DNA from: a bacterium
Lineage (GTDB): Bacteria; UBP6; UBA1177
Assembly (NCBI GenBank): GCA_017963125.1
Contig: JAGCUA010000083.1
Span: 1 to 48,337, forward strand
DNA: 48,337 nucleotides
Direction of reading: 5' to 3'
Part shown: positions 1 to 6,978 of the stretch, in pieces
How positions within the stretch are numbered: the first letter of the stretch is position 1
How the letters are laid out: the number at the start of each line of letters is the position of its first letter
Position numbers and translations under genes: made by a program
The notes under the pieces: generated by a model
What the model was told of the DNA's origin: nothing
Database searches by the model: none
Seen by the model: only the letters and a program-made list of their open reading frames with translations

Positions 1-299
1 CTGTTTGTTGTCTCTATACCGGCTTCTTTGCAGATTCTCGCTACTCGCTTGTGATTCACAGGTATCCCTTTCCTTTTCAACAGTTGCGACTTGCGTTTCG
101 CTCCGCATTTATTGATTTCTACCGGCTCAAGCTGCTTTATTGCTTCCAAAACCACAGCGTCTTTTTCTTTCCACAGTGCTTCGGATTTTTTCCCGTAATA
201 AAAGGATGATCTCGGTATTTTTGTCGCTTTACACATCTTTTTTACGCTTATTCCTTTTTGTTCGCAGTATTTTCCGAGACTTTTAACTGTGCTTTTTTT
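1..299 (-). CDS. IS3-family transposase OrfB, N-terminal part (cut by window edge)
   Basis: The minus strand reads in the -1 frame relative to OrfA, giving about 97 residues before the window ends. The start carries CKATKIPRSSFYY, which matches the N-terminal helix-turn-helix region of IS3 OrfB (typically C..L.vsrSgYY). Further along, GIPVNHKRVARICKEAG matches the usual G..vn.KRV.RLM segment that precedes the DDE integrase core. The core itself lies outside the window, so activity cannot be judged. Expression as an OrfAB fusion is expected by -1 slippage on the A9G run at 292-301. Family assignment is firm; the subgroup is not. Confidence 0.8.
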
Positions 300-616
300 T
301 TATTCTCTTCCTTAATCTGCTCCTTTAACTCGTTAGCGTAAAACTCCCAGAAATCTGCCGCAAGCATTGAAAGTTCAAGCTGCTCTTCAAGCTCTTTGCG
401 GCTCATGTTCTTGATTTCTTTGATGTTTTTCTTCCTCTGCTCAACTTTGTTTTTCTTCATTCGCTCTCCTTTCGAGCCGTAGGTTTTGACCCAGTCCCTA
501 ACAGTGTCACGCTTTAATCCGTGTCGTTTCGCCAATCTCCGATAACCGCCCAAGCCCAACTCATACTCTGTCAAAACCTGCTCACGCAACTCCAAAGGAT
601 AATGATTTACTCCCAT
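248..616 (-). CDS. IS3-family transposase OrfA (helix-turn-helix)
   Basis: A 122-residue protein with an N-terminal helix-turn-helix of the transposase IS3/IS911 type (residues about 5-45, with LELREQVLTEYELG and GLKRDTVRDWVKTYG). A Lys/Glu-rich helix follows that resembles the leucine-zipper multimerisation segment of OrfA proteins. The start ATG has a good Shine-Dalgarno sequence (AGAGAGGTGG, about 5 nt upstream on the minus strand). It overlaps OrfB in the -1 frame at a run of nine A followed by G, the usual layout for programmed frameshifting in this family. It binds the element ends and, as OrfAB, carries out transposition. Confidence 0.85.
   Translation of the reverse strand: MGVNHYPLELREQVLTEYELGLGGYRRLAKRHGLKRDTVRDWVKTYGSKGERMKKNKVEQRKKNIKEIKNMSRKELEEQLELSMLAADFWEFYANELKEQIKEENKKKAQLKVSENTANKKE
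292..301 (-). promoter_or_regulatory. probable -1 programmed frameshift site (A9G)
   Basis: On the minus strand nine A are followed by G, exactly where the OrfA frame must give way to the OrfB frame. Reading -1 from here gives uninterrupted OrfB homology to the window edge. Slippery A-runs are the standard device for making OrfAB in IS3 elements. Confidence 0.65.
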
Positions 617-703
617 TTTTCCACCTCTCTTTAATGGGTGTCCAAACTTTGGGGGTCAGAACAAAGGGTCCCTCCAAAAAAAACACCACCCAATCCCATT
701 TTT

Positions 704-736
704 CCTATTGACATCAGCCGCAACTTGTGGGATTTT
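704..736 (+). promoter_or_regulatory. promoter-like direct repeat, copy 1
   Basis: TTGACA at 708-713, a 17-nt spacer, then GATTTT at 731-736. The whole 33-nt stretch recurs at 4777-4809 with one mismatch. This copy lies about 30 nt upstream of the GtrII-like gene. The -35 match is perfect and the -10 is weak, so promoter function is an inference supported by the duplication. Confidence 0.5.
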
Positions 737-768
737 CAATGTGTTATTGTTAAATTGAGAGCATTGTG

Positions 769-2487
769 ATGGATTTATTTCGAATGATCAAAGAAAAAAG
801 GAATCAGTGTTTCATATCTTTCAGCATAGTTTTTTTCATACATTTTCTTAAATTTACCAACTATTATCCGAATTGGGACAGCGTACGTTTTGTAAAAACA
901 GATTGGACAGGACAGACTGGTTTGGGACGTTGGTTTGCGGGATTTACACATAGATTACTGCATTCACCTTACGACTTGCAATGGATAGAAGGTATTATTT
1001 CTTCAATTTTCATTGCATTGAGCATAATGCTGATTTTGGAAATTTTTGAAATAAGAAAACTTCTTTATATTTACATTGCTACTTTTCTTTTTGCAGCGTT
1101 TCCAAGCATGGCAGCTACTTTTTGCTATATGTTTTGGGCACCATCATATATGCTTGCACTATTTATGTCAGTTTTAGCGACATTTTTATGCATAAAACAA
1201 GAATGCAATAAAAAAACAATAATCATAAGCACGGTTTTGCTAACTTTTAGTCTTGGGATTTATCAAATATACTATACTGTTGCATTTATAATTTTCCTGT
1301 ATTTTCTTGCAAATCAACTGCTTGATCCCAGTAAAAAGATCAAGGATTACAAACAACCAATTCTTGCATTTACAATATCGGCAATCCTTGGATTCGTATT
1401 TAATTATTTTATTATGAAAATTATTTTAGCCTTACACCAAATAGAACTATCAGAATATCAGGGAATTTCACACTCCGGTATGATGTCTTTGTCAGACTAT
1501 ATCCATTCTATTCAAAAAATGTTTTTTTCATTCAACTATTTCTTTTTTGATGGTTTGCAAATCAAGTCTCTCATTAACATAACGTGTGTAACTGTTCTTT
1601 GTTTGGGAGCAATATATTTTTTGATCAGCAAAAAAATTAAAACAAATGTTAAAATTCTAACATTTCTGTTTTTTGTATTATTCTTTGCCGTAATAAACGC
1701 TTTGGAGTTTTTGTTTCCGGATGTAAATTTTTTTAGGAACATCGACTATTTCTTTTTTAAATACATAGTTTTGGCTTTCAAAACAGCACCTTATGTTTTC
1801 ATCAATATAATTTTTTCATTACTACTCATTTATATGCTCGGCAAAATCATCGCAAGAGATAATTCATTGAAAATCCAAAGAAAAATTCTAATTATCTCAT
1901 TGTTTTTCACTTCAATACCTCTGACATATTCTATGCACCTTATCTCTTCAGGAGTATCCTACCACCGCCTAATGGAACTTGGTATATTTTTTATTTACTT
2001 CATAGTTTTCTTGTTGTTTGAACATAAAGCCTCATATTTTACAAAAACAACTAAAGCTTACAGTGTTTTATTGCTGATAATATTATGCTTTTACCACTTC
2101 ATCAACAACAACATTGCCTACAAGCAAATAGAAATGTCCTATAAAAGAACTTCTTTTGAGACCATGCAAATTCTTGGAGAAATAGATCGCATAAACTATG
2201 GTAACAAAAATTGTCTCGCTATTGTGGGAAAAATCCCCGGGGAACGAGATCTTATTATTGCGAAACCGAATATTACCGGAGCATCAACTAATAATTTTCT
2301 ACCTACAGACTATCATTTTCTTAGATTTTCCGAATACTACTTCGGCAGAGAATTTTCTGCTTGCAGCGATGAACAGAAAAACGAGTTGAAAAACAGAACA
2401 GACTTTATCGAAATGCCTGAATATCCAAAGGCAGGATTTGCCAAAATCATTGATGACATGATCGTTGTTAAATTACATAATAATTAG
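769..2487 (+). CDS. GtrII-like multi-pass membrane glucosyltransferase
   Basis: A 572-residue protein dominated by hydrophobic segments (roughly ten or more membrane helices over residues 15-450) with a C-terminal soluble tail of about 100 residues. The N-terminal region has an Asn-Trp-Asp then GxGRW pattern (NWDSVRF...GLGRWF, about residues 38-56), typical of the Glucos_trans_II (GtrII) family, whose members add glucosyl side groups to O-antigen from a lipid-linked donor. ATG 769 is preferred over the adjacent GTG 766 because it follows a GAGAG stretch. No gtrA or gtrB homologue is visible beside it. Low GC suggests transfer. It could be another GT-C type membrane transferase. Confidence 0.65.
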   Translation: MDLFRMIKEKRNQCFISFSIVFFIHFLKFTNYYPNWDSVRFVKTDWTGQTGLGRWFAGFTHRLLHSPYDLQWIEGIISSIFIALSIMLILEIFEIRKLLYIYIATFLFAAFPSMAATFCYMFWAPSYMLALFMSVLATFLCIKQECNKKTIIISTVLLTFSLGIYQIYYTVAFIIFLYFLANQLLDPSKKIKDYKQPILAFTISAILGFVFNYFIMKIILALHQIELSEYQGISHSGMMSLSDYIHSIQKMFFSFNYFFFDGLQIKSLINITCVTVLCLGAIYFLISKKIKTNVKILTFLFFVLFFAVINALEFLFPDVNFFRNIDYFFFKYIVLAFKTAPYVFINIIFSLLLIYMLGKIIARDNSLKIQRKILIISLFFTSIPLTYSMHLISSGVSYHRLMELGIFFIYFIVFLLFEHKASYFTKTTKAYSVLLLIILCFYHFINNNIAYKQIEMSYKRTSFETMQILGEIDRINYGNKNCLAIVGKIPGERDLIIAKPNITGASTNNFLPTDYHFLRFSEYYFGREFSACSDEQKNELKNRTDFIEMPEYPKAGFAKIIDDMIVVKLHNN

Positions 2488-2501
2488 CGGCTCAACACTT
2501 A

Positions 2502-2610
2502 TTCAAAGTTTTTTCTGCCAAAAACATGCAGTTCTTCAAAGTTTTTTCTACCAAAGACATGCAGTTCTTCAAAGTTTTCAAGAAAAATCTGCCACTTTTT
2601 CCGGGTATTT
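2502..2610 (+). repeat. 33-bp tandem repeat (2 full units plus a diverged third)
   Basis: Units begin at 2502, 2535 and 2568 with an exact 33-bp period. The first two share TTCAAAGTTTTTTCT, CCAAA and CATGCAGTTC with two substitutions, and the third diverges after TTCAAAGTTTT. The third unit runs into a block (2559-2610) that recurs downstream of the following ATPase gene. There are no distinct spacers. Confidence 0.75.
2559..2610 (+). repeat. direct repeat flanking the AAA-DUF4143 gene, left copy
   Basis: This 52-nt block matches 4065-4116 at 45 of 52 positions by eye, sharing ATGCA, TTCTTCAAAGTTTT and AAATCTGCCACTTTTTCC. The two copies lie on either side of a single gene. Confidence 0.7.
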
Positions 2611-2644
2611 CCGGGTAATTTTTGCACAAAATTTCTGCAAAAAG

Positions 2645-2660
2645 TGTGACCAGAATCACA
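2645..2660. promoter_or_regulatory. CRP-like palindrome TGTGA-N6-TCACA
   Basis: A perfect match to the CRP/FNR-superfamily half-site arrangement. It is centred about 70 nt upstream of the start point expected from the promoter at 2688-2715. A second TCACA/TGTGA pair follows, facing the other way (2656-2680). No CRP-like regulator is encoded in the window. Confidence 0.4.
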
Positions 2661-2687
2661 TAATTTTTAAAAAATGTGTGATTTTTG

Positions 2688-2715
2688 TTGATTTGAAAGT
2701 GATTTGGAATAATAA
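2688..2715 (+). promoter_or_regulatory. candidate promoter for the AAA-DUF4143 ATPase
   Basis: TTGATT at 2688-2693, a 16-nt spacer, TAATAA at 2710-2715, then a GGGAG ribosome binding site and the ATG at 2743. This is a consensus match only. Confidence 0.4.
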
Positions 2716-2742
2716 TCAAGCGATTTTTTAAGGGAGATTGCC

Positions 2743-4062
2743 ATGAAGCGGTTCATTATTGATGATTTAAGAAAGTGGAAAGATTCGAAACACAGAAAGC
2801 CTTTGATACTCCGCGGTGCGAGACAGGTCGGTAAAACTTGGATCCTTGAAGAGTTCGGTAAAGAGTTTGAGAACGGCTTTGTAAGCATAAATTTCGATAA
2901 GAATCCCGAGCATGCCCAATTTTTCGAAACTACAAAAGATGTCCGACGCATTCTCCAAAATCTGGCTGTTTCGACCGGAAAAAAGATCACACCGCAGACT
3001 CTTGTGATTTTTGATGAGATTCAAGCTTGTCCCGCTGCACTCAATTCACTCAAATATTTTTGCGAAGACGCATCGGAATATTATATCGCAAGCGCAGGAT
3101 CGCTTCTCGGGCTCACTCTGTCAGACGGTTTTCCTGTAGGCAAAGTCGATTTCCTCGATATGGGACCTATGACTTTCAGCGAGTTCCTGCTTGCCTGCGG
3201 AGATGAAAATCTGGTTGAATACATTAAAAGCATAGACTCTATCGAGACGATTCCAGACGCTTTCGCAAACCCGCTGACCGAAAAACTCAAGATATATCTT
3301 ACGATCGGCGGAATGCCGGAACCGGTCAAAATATGGAGCGAAGAAGGCGACATTTCCGAAGTTGACAAGATACTGAGTGCGATCCTTGATTCTTATGAAA
3401 GCGATTTCGGAAAGCATGCGCCCAATTTCGATGTGCCGAAGATCAGAAGGATCTGGACATCACTTCCCTCGCAACTTGCGCGGGAAAATAAAAAGTTCCT
3501 CTATTCCGCGGTTAAAGAAGGAGCCCGTGCAAGAGAATACGAAAATGCTCTGGAGTGGCTTAAAAATGCAAATGCCGTCGGATCTGTTCCGCGCATAACA
3601 AAACCCGGACTGCCGATGAGCGCCTACGAGGATCTGGGCGCGTTCAAAATTTATATGGGAGATGTCGGACTCCTGCGCAGACATTCAAGGCTTGCCACTT
3701 CAGCTTTCAGCGAGGGAAACAGGCTTTTCACCGAATTTAAAGGGGCTCTGACCGAAAATTTTGTTTTTCAAACTCTTCTACGCCACTTTCAGACGAAACC
3801 CTATTACTGGTCTGACAGCGCACATGAAGTTGATTTTGTCATTCAGAAAGAAAACGACATTCTTCCTATCGAAGTAAAAGCCGGAATAAATGTCCATGCA
3901 GCAAGCATCAAGAAATATCTCAACGATTTCAGTGAAATCACGCCTCTGGCGATCCGTTTTTCACTAAAAAATCTTTCATTTGACGGAAAGATCCTGAATG
4001 TTCCGCTTTACTTAGCCGACGATCTTGGCAAACTTATTGAAATCACTACAAAAAACCTCTAA
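2743..4062 (+). CDS. AAA-family ATPase with C-terminal DUF4143 domain
   Basis: A 439-residue protein of the AAA_14/DUF4143 type. Walker A is GARQVGKT at residues 25-32 and Walker B is LVIFDE at 87-92. An ASAGS segment after the core fits sensor 1. The C-terminal part contains EVDFVIQ followed by PIEVKAG, a pattern related to PD-(D/E)XK-like folds and usual for DUF4143. The biological role of this family is unknown; members are abundant and often scattered among mobile genes. The start is supported by GGGAG 6-7 nt upstream. Direct repeats sit on both sides (2559-2610 and 4065-4116), suggesting it moved as a cassette. GC content is higher than in the flanking GtrII gene. Confidence 0.85.
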   Translation: MKRFIIDDLRKWKDSKHRKPLILRGARQVGKTWILEEFGKEFENGFVSINFDKNPEHAQFFETTKDVRRILQNLAVSTGKKITPQTLVIFDEIQACPAALNSLKYFCEDASEYYIASAGSLLGLTLSDGFPVGKVDFLDMGPMTFSEFLLACGDENLVEYIKSIDSIETIPDAFANPLTEKLKIYLTIGGMPEPVKIWSEEGDISEVDKILSAILDSYESDFGKHAPNFDVPKIRRIWTSLPSQLARENKKFLYSAVKEGARAREYENALEWLKNANAVGSVPRITKPGLPMSAYEDLGAFKIYMGDVGLLRRHSRLATSAFSEGNRLFTEFKGALTENFVFQTLLRHFQTKPYYWSDSAHEVDFVIQKENDILPIEVKAGINVHAASIKKYLNDFSEITPLAIRFSLKNLSFDGKILNVPLYLADDLGKLIEITTKNL

Positions 4063-4064
4063 GA

Positions 4065-4116
4065 ATGCAATTCTTCAAAGTTTTTTATTAAAATCTGCCA
4101 CTTTTTCCCAGTATTT
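4065..4116 (+). repeat. direct repeat flanking the AAA-DUF4143 gene, right copy
   Basis: Second copy of the block at 2559-2610, starting three bases after the ATPase stop codon. The similarity fades after about 4116, although a further CTGCCA-like TTTTTGCCACC stretch follows. Confidence 0.7.
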
Positions 4117-4170
4117 TAAGATGATTTTTGCCACCTTTTCCGAGTTACAGACCCCTCAGTCAGAGTTCTG

Positions 4171-4238
4171 ACCCCTCAGCCGCTGCTTCGACGAGCTCAG
4201 CAACTGGCAGCTCCCCTAATTTAGGGGCGCCTTTCTAA
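4171..4238 (+). repeat. 68-bp inverted repeat, left arm, of the DUF559 element
   Basis: Its reverse complement equals 4675-4742 with a single mismatch. It contains an internal palindrome CCCCTAA-T-TTAGGGG at 4213-4227 and the GAGCTC palindrome at 4193-4198. The outer end begins ACCCCTCAG, a motif also present 20 bp further out at 4151. Confidence 0.9.
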
Positions 4239-4306
4239 AAGTTCGACAAAATACTTGGAATTTCTATTTTGTATATGTTTACTATGTTTTTCATTTTATT
4301 GAATTT

Positions 4307-4678
4307 ATGAGAAAGAATCGGCTTCTGATAGAAGCAGCGCGAATGTTGCGCAAAGAAATGACTCCTCAGGAAAAGCATTTATGGTTCGATTTTTTGCGGC
4401 ATTATCCTATAAAAATATGTAGGCAGAAAATCATAAACAAATTTGTTGCTGATTTTTGCTGTGCAAAAGCAAAATTAATCATAGAACTTGACGGAAGCTA
4501 GCACTACACAGAAGACGGATTAGCTCACGATGCCGAAAGAACCAATATTTTAAATGCATTAGGCTTTATGGTCCTGCGTTTTCCAAATAAAGAAATAGAC
4601 TCCGATTTTTCATCTGTCTGCACAAAAATTGATGACATTATCCAACAAAGAATATGTGCAGATCCTACGCAATGTTAG
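4307..4678 (+). pseudogene. DUF559 (Vsr-like) endonuclease gene interrupted by an amber codon
   Basis: 123 codons with one in-frame TAG at codon 65 (4499-4501). The upstream part (TPQEKHLWFDFLR... then ELDGS) and the downstream part (HYTEDGL, ERTNILNALGF, VLRFPN) are one continuous DUF559 domain, a family in the Vsr/PD-(D/E)XK nuclease group. Homologues normally read ELDGSQHY, so TAG most simply arose from CAG by one C-to-T change. Other genes here use TAG as a stop, so readthrough is unlikely without a suppressor. No clear ribosome binding site is visible. The gene's own stop codon lies inside the right inverted repeat. The truncated product would lose the second half of the nuclease fold. 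Confidence 0.85.
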
Positions 4679-4742
4679 AAAGGCGTCCCTAAATTAGGGG
4701 AGCTGCCAGTTGCTGAGCTCGTCGAAGCAGCGGCTGAGGGGT
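4675..4742 (+). repeat. 68-bp inverted repeat, right arm, of the DUF559 element
   Basis: Reverse complement of 4171-4238 with one mismatch (A for G in the internal palindrome). It begins TTAGAAAGGCG, whose TAG supplies the stop codon of the DUF559 reading frame. Confidence 0.9.
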
Positions 4743-4776
4743 TGGCGGCACAAAAAACGCCCGGGGAATCGTTTCC

Positions 4777-4809
4777 CCTATTGACATCTGCCGCAACTTG
4801 TGGGATTTT
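4777..4809 (+). promoter_or_regulatory. promoter-like direct repeat, copy 2
   Basis: TTGACA at 4781-4786, a 17-nt spacer, then GATTTT at 4804-4809; 32 of 33 bases match 704-736. It stands about 32 nt before the wzt start and is the natural candidate for driving the polysaccharide operon. Confidence 0.5.
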
Positions 4810-4840
4810 ATGGTGTTTTGGTTTTATGTTGCTGGTGCTT

Positions 4841-6127
4841 ATGAGCGAAACCGTCATCAAGGTCGAAAATATCTCAAAATTTTATCAGTTAGGCCTCATC
4901 AACCACGGTACTCTCGCCAAGGATCTTCAGGGATGGTGGGCGAAGATCCGCGGAAAAGACGACCCCAATTCGCGAATATCTATGGTCTCAAAGAAAAGCA
5001 CCGATTCCGACACCGATTTCATCTATGCTCTGAAAGATGTCTCATTCGATGTGCAGCAGGGGGAAGTTCTGGGGATCATCGGTGCCAACGGTGCCGGCAA
5101 ATCGACACTTCTCAAAATCTTGTCGCGTGTCACCTCCCCCACGAGCGGCTGCATCAAAATCAAAGGTCGCATCGGCTCGCTCCTTGAAGTCGGAACAGGC
5201 TTTCACCCCGAACTCACTGGACGCGAAAACATCTATCTCAACGGCGCGATCCTCGGTATGCGAAAATGGGAGATCGACAAAAAACTTGATGAGATCATCG
5301 ATTTTTCCGGTGTCGAGAAATTCATCGACACGCCGGTCAAACGCTATTCCAGCGGAATGTATGTCCGCCTCGCCTTCGCCGTCGCAGCGCACCTCGACCC
5401 TGAAATTTTGGTTGTTGACGAAGTTTTGGCCGTCGGCGATGCCGATTTTCAGAAAAAATGCCTCGGAAAAATGGGAGATGTCAGCAGAAAAGAAGGAAGA
5501 ACAGTGCTGTTTGTCAGCCACAATATGGCGGCAGTGAGACAGTTATGCGATTCATGTATCACTTTACAGAACGGATTTGCTTCTGAAAAAGGCTCGGTAG
5601 AGACTCAAATTGCAGAATATCTGAATTATATGACAACAAAACAAGCCTCGCTTAAATTTTCCGAAAGACCAGACCGCAAAGGAAATGGAAATATTCGAAT
5701 TTCTAAAATTGAAATTTTTAATCTCAATGGCGATTCAACAATACATTCCGGTGATGATGTCGTAATAAGGATTTCTTATGATCAATTTTCCGACTCTCTA
5801 AAATCTGTAACTTTTGATATTGGAATAGACAATGAACTTGATATTAGAATCGCTCATCTTTCAACCAAAACTTTAGGAATTGATTCGAAACAACTTTTAA
5901 ATTCCAACAAAACCGGAAGTTTTGATTTTATAATTAAATCTCTTCCTCTTTATCCGGGCAAATACTTCGGAACATTTTGTGTTTATTCAGACGGTCTCGT
6001 TTCAGATTGGCTTGCTAAAGCATTTTGTTTGGAAGTAGCTTATGGTGATTTTTATAAAACAAATATACTTCCGCCGAGAAATCAAGGGAATCTGTTACTT
6101 AATTATGAGTTTACGGAGAACAAATGA
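4841..6127 (+). CDS. wzt: polysaccharide/O-antigen export ABC transporter ATP-binding protein (Wzt-like)
   Basis: A 428-residue ATPase that would energise export of a lipid-linked polysaccharide across the inner membrane. Walker A is GANGAGKST (81-89), the signature YSSGM (169-173), Walker B ILVVDE (189-194) and the H-loop SHN (226-228). Residues about 260-428 form a C-terminal extension of the Wzt_C carbohydrate-binding type, expected to recognise the chain's end modification. I chose ATG 4841 because homology starts there (ETVIKVENISKFY); the open frame continues upstream through the repeat without homology. The partner permease Wzm is not in the window. Base composition shifts to AT-rich near 5,530-5,560, close to the domain boundary. 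The 3' end overlaps the next gene by ATGA. Confidence 0.9.
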   Translation: MSETVIKVENISKFYQLGLINHGTLAKDLQGWWAKIRGKDDPNSRISMVSKKSTDSDTDFIYALKDVSFDVQQGEVLGIIGANGAGKSTLLKILSRVTSPTSGCIKIKGRIGSLLEVGTGFHPELTGRENIYLNGAILGMRKWEIDKKLDEIIDFSGVEKFIDTPVKRYSSGMYVRLAFAVAAHLDPEILVVDEVLAVGDADFQKKCLGKMGDVSRKEGRTVLFVSHNMAAVRQLCDSCITLQNGFASEKGSVETQIAEYLNYMTTKQASLKFSERPDRKGNGNIRISKIEIFNLNGDSTIHSGDDVVIRISYDQFSDSLKSVTFDIGIDNELDIRIAHLSTKTLGIDSKQLLNSNKTGSFDFIIKSLPLYPGKYFGTFCVYSDGLVSDWLAKAFCLEVAYGDFYKTNILPPRNQGNLLLNYEFTENK

Positions 6128-6840
6128 AAAAAATAAGACGATGGACAAAAATCTTTTTAATAAAATTTATCAAATTATTTTCTCTTGAAAAAGAAATACA
6201 CTATTCTTTGTCGTCTGACATTCAACGCTATGCGAATCAATCTTTAGAAAATGGTTTTTTATATGAAATAGGGTGGACAAATTCTTTTAATAAAAAGATG
6301 CCCGTTGACAAAAATGACAATCCTTTACCATGGTTATCTTATCCCATGATTCATTTTTTAGAGCATTATTTAGATAAAAACATGACAATTTTTGAATTTG
6401 GCTCCGGAAATTCGACATTGTTTTTTGCAGAACGGGTAAAAAGAGTTGTTTCTATTGAACATGATAAAAAATGGTATGATCGAGCTTTATCTTTGATGCC
6501 AAAAAATGTTGAGATGATTTTCCAAGAATTAGAATATGGCGGAGATTATTGTAAAACACTGAAAAAACTGAACAAGACTTTTGATATAATTTTTGTTGAT
6601 GGTAGAGACAGAGTAAATTGTGTAAAAGAATCTGCTTTTTCGCTAAATACAGGCGGCATAATTATTTTAGATGACTCTGAGAGAGAACGATACAAAGAAG
6701 CTTTTGATTTTCTTAAAGAAAATGGTTTCGACCACTTTTCTATAGAAGGAATTTCTCCTGGAGTTTTTGAATTTCACAAAACTACAATATTTTTCAAAAG
6801 CAATTCGCCAAGTTTTAAAAATATCGAGGAATCAGTATGA
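6124..6840 (+). CDS. class I SAM-dependent methyltransferase
   Basis: A 238-residue protein with a Rossmann-type SAM-binding motif FEFGSGNST (about 90-98), an acidic second strand (VVSIEHD) and a DIIFVDGRDR segment typical of motif II/III in Methyltransf_24-like proteins. The N-terminal 40 residues are basic and hydrophobic, consistent with membrane association. Its position directly after wzt fits enzymes that methylate sugars or chain ends in the ABC-exported O-antigen pathway, where the cap is read by the Wzt C-terminal domain; that link is inference. It is translationally coupled to wzt (ATGA overlap) and to the remnant that follows. Confidence 0.75.
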   Translation: MKKIRRWTKIFLIKFIKLFSLEKEIHYSLSSDIQRYANQSLENGFLYEIGWTNSFNKKMPVDKNDNPLPWLSYPMIHFLEHYLDKNMTIFEFGSGNSTLFFAERVKRVVSIEHDKKWYDRALSLMPKNVEMIFQELEYGGDYCKTLKKLNKTFDIIFVDGRDRVNCVKESAFSLNTGGIIILDDSERERYKEAFDFLKENGFDHFSIEGISPGVFEFHKTTIFFKSNSPSFKNIEESV

Positions 6841-6975
6841 CAATATTATCTATGATTATGTTATTTGTTTACAATCAAATTTGGCACACTCAACAAACAA
6901 TATTGCTCTGCAAAAATGGTACAAAAATCTGAAAGCGAGCAAAATATGCAAAATTGTTCCCAAAAATTTGGTGAG
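6837..6975 (+). pseudogene. 5' remnant of a GT-A glycosyltransferase gene
   Basis: Starting at ATG 6837 (ATGA overlap with the methyltransferase stop) the frame reads LFVYN, one diverged pair, then WHTQQT. This matches the first 20 residues of the intact gene at 10923 (LFVYNRPWHTQQT). Similarity then continues in another frame (ALQK...LKAS), showing a frameshift, and vanishes before the next gene at 6979. It is a degraded copy of about 45 codons, too short to function, that still occupies the coupled start position. Confidence 0.7.
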
Positions 6976-6978
6976 ATT

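Larger units (their letters stand above)
1..661 (-). mobile_element. IS3-family insertion sequence, 5' end (rest beyond window)
   Basis: Contains orfA and the beginning of orfB on the minus strand. The terminal sequence upstream of orfA, read on the minus strand, begins TGTTCTGACCCCCAAAG at about 661-645, which looks like the end of an IS3-family element. The other inverted repeat and any target duplication lie outside the window, so the exact boundary is approximate. Confidence 0.7.
4171..4742. mobile_element. putative DUF559 inverted-repeat element, 572 bp
   Basis: Two 68-bp inverted arms enclose one small Vsr-like nuclease gene and nothing else. There is no recognisable transposase. The long, nearly identical arms with nested palindromes and the fitted reading frame suggest a unit that moves or is copied as a whole. 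Mobility is an inference. Confidence 0.55.

Noticed and set aside
2502..2600. Possible CRISPR array
   Set aside because: The 33-bp units are contiguous, with no unique spacers between them, and no cas genes are present.
4166..4176. Second IS3 end (TTCTGACCCC) near the DUF559 element
   Set aside because: Only about ten bases are shared with the IS end at 645-661; chance or convergence is more likely than an IS remnant.
4499..4501. Genome-wide recoding of TAG as an amino acid
   Set aside because: TAG ends rnj, nfeD, hipA and others at the expected lengths, so the in-frame TAG is better read as a local mutation.
4742..4840. N-terminal extension of Wzt starting at TTG 4742
   Set aside because: The extra 33 residues derive from the inverted repeat and promoter repeat, have no Wzt homology, and would place the promoter inside the gene.
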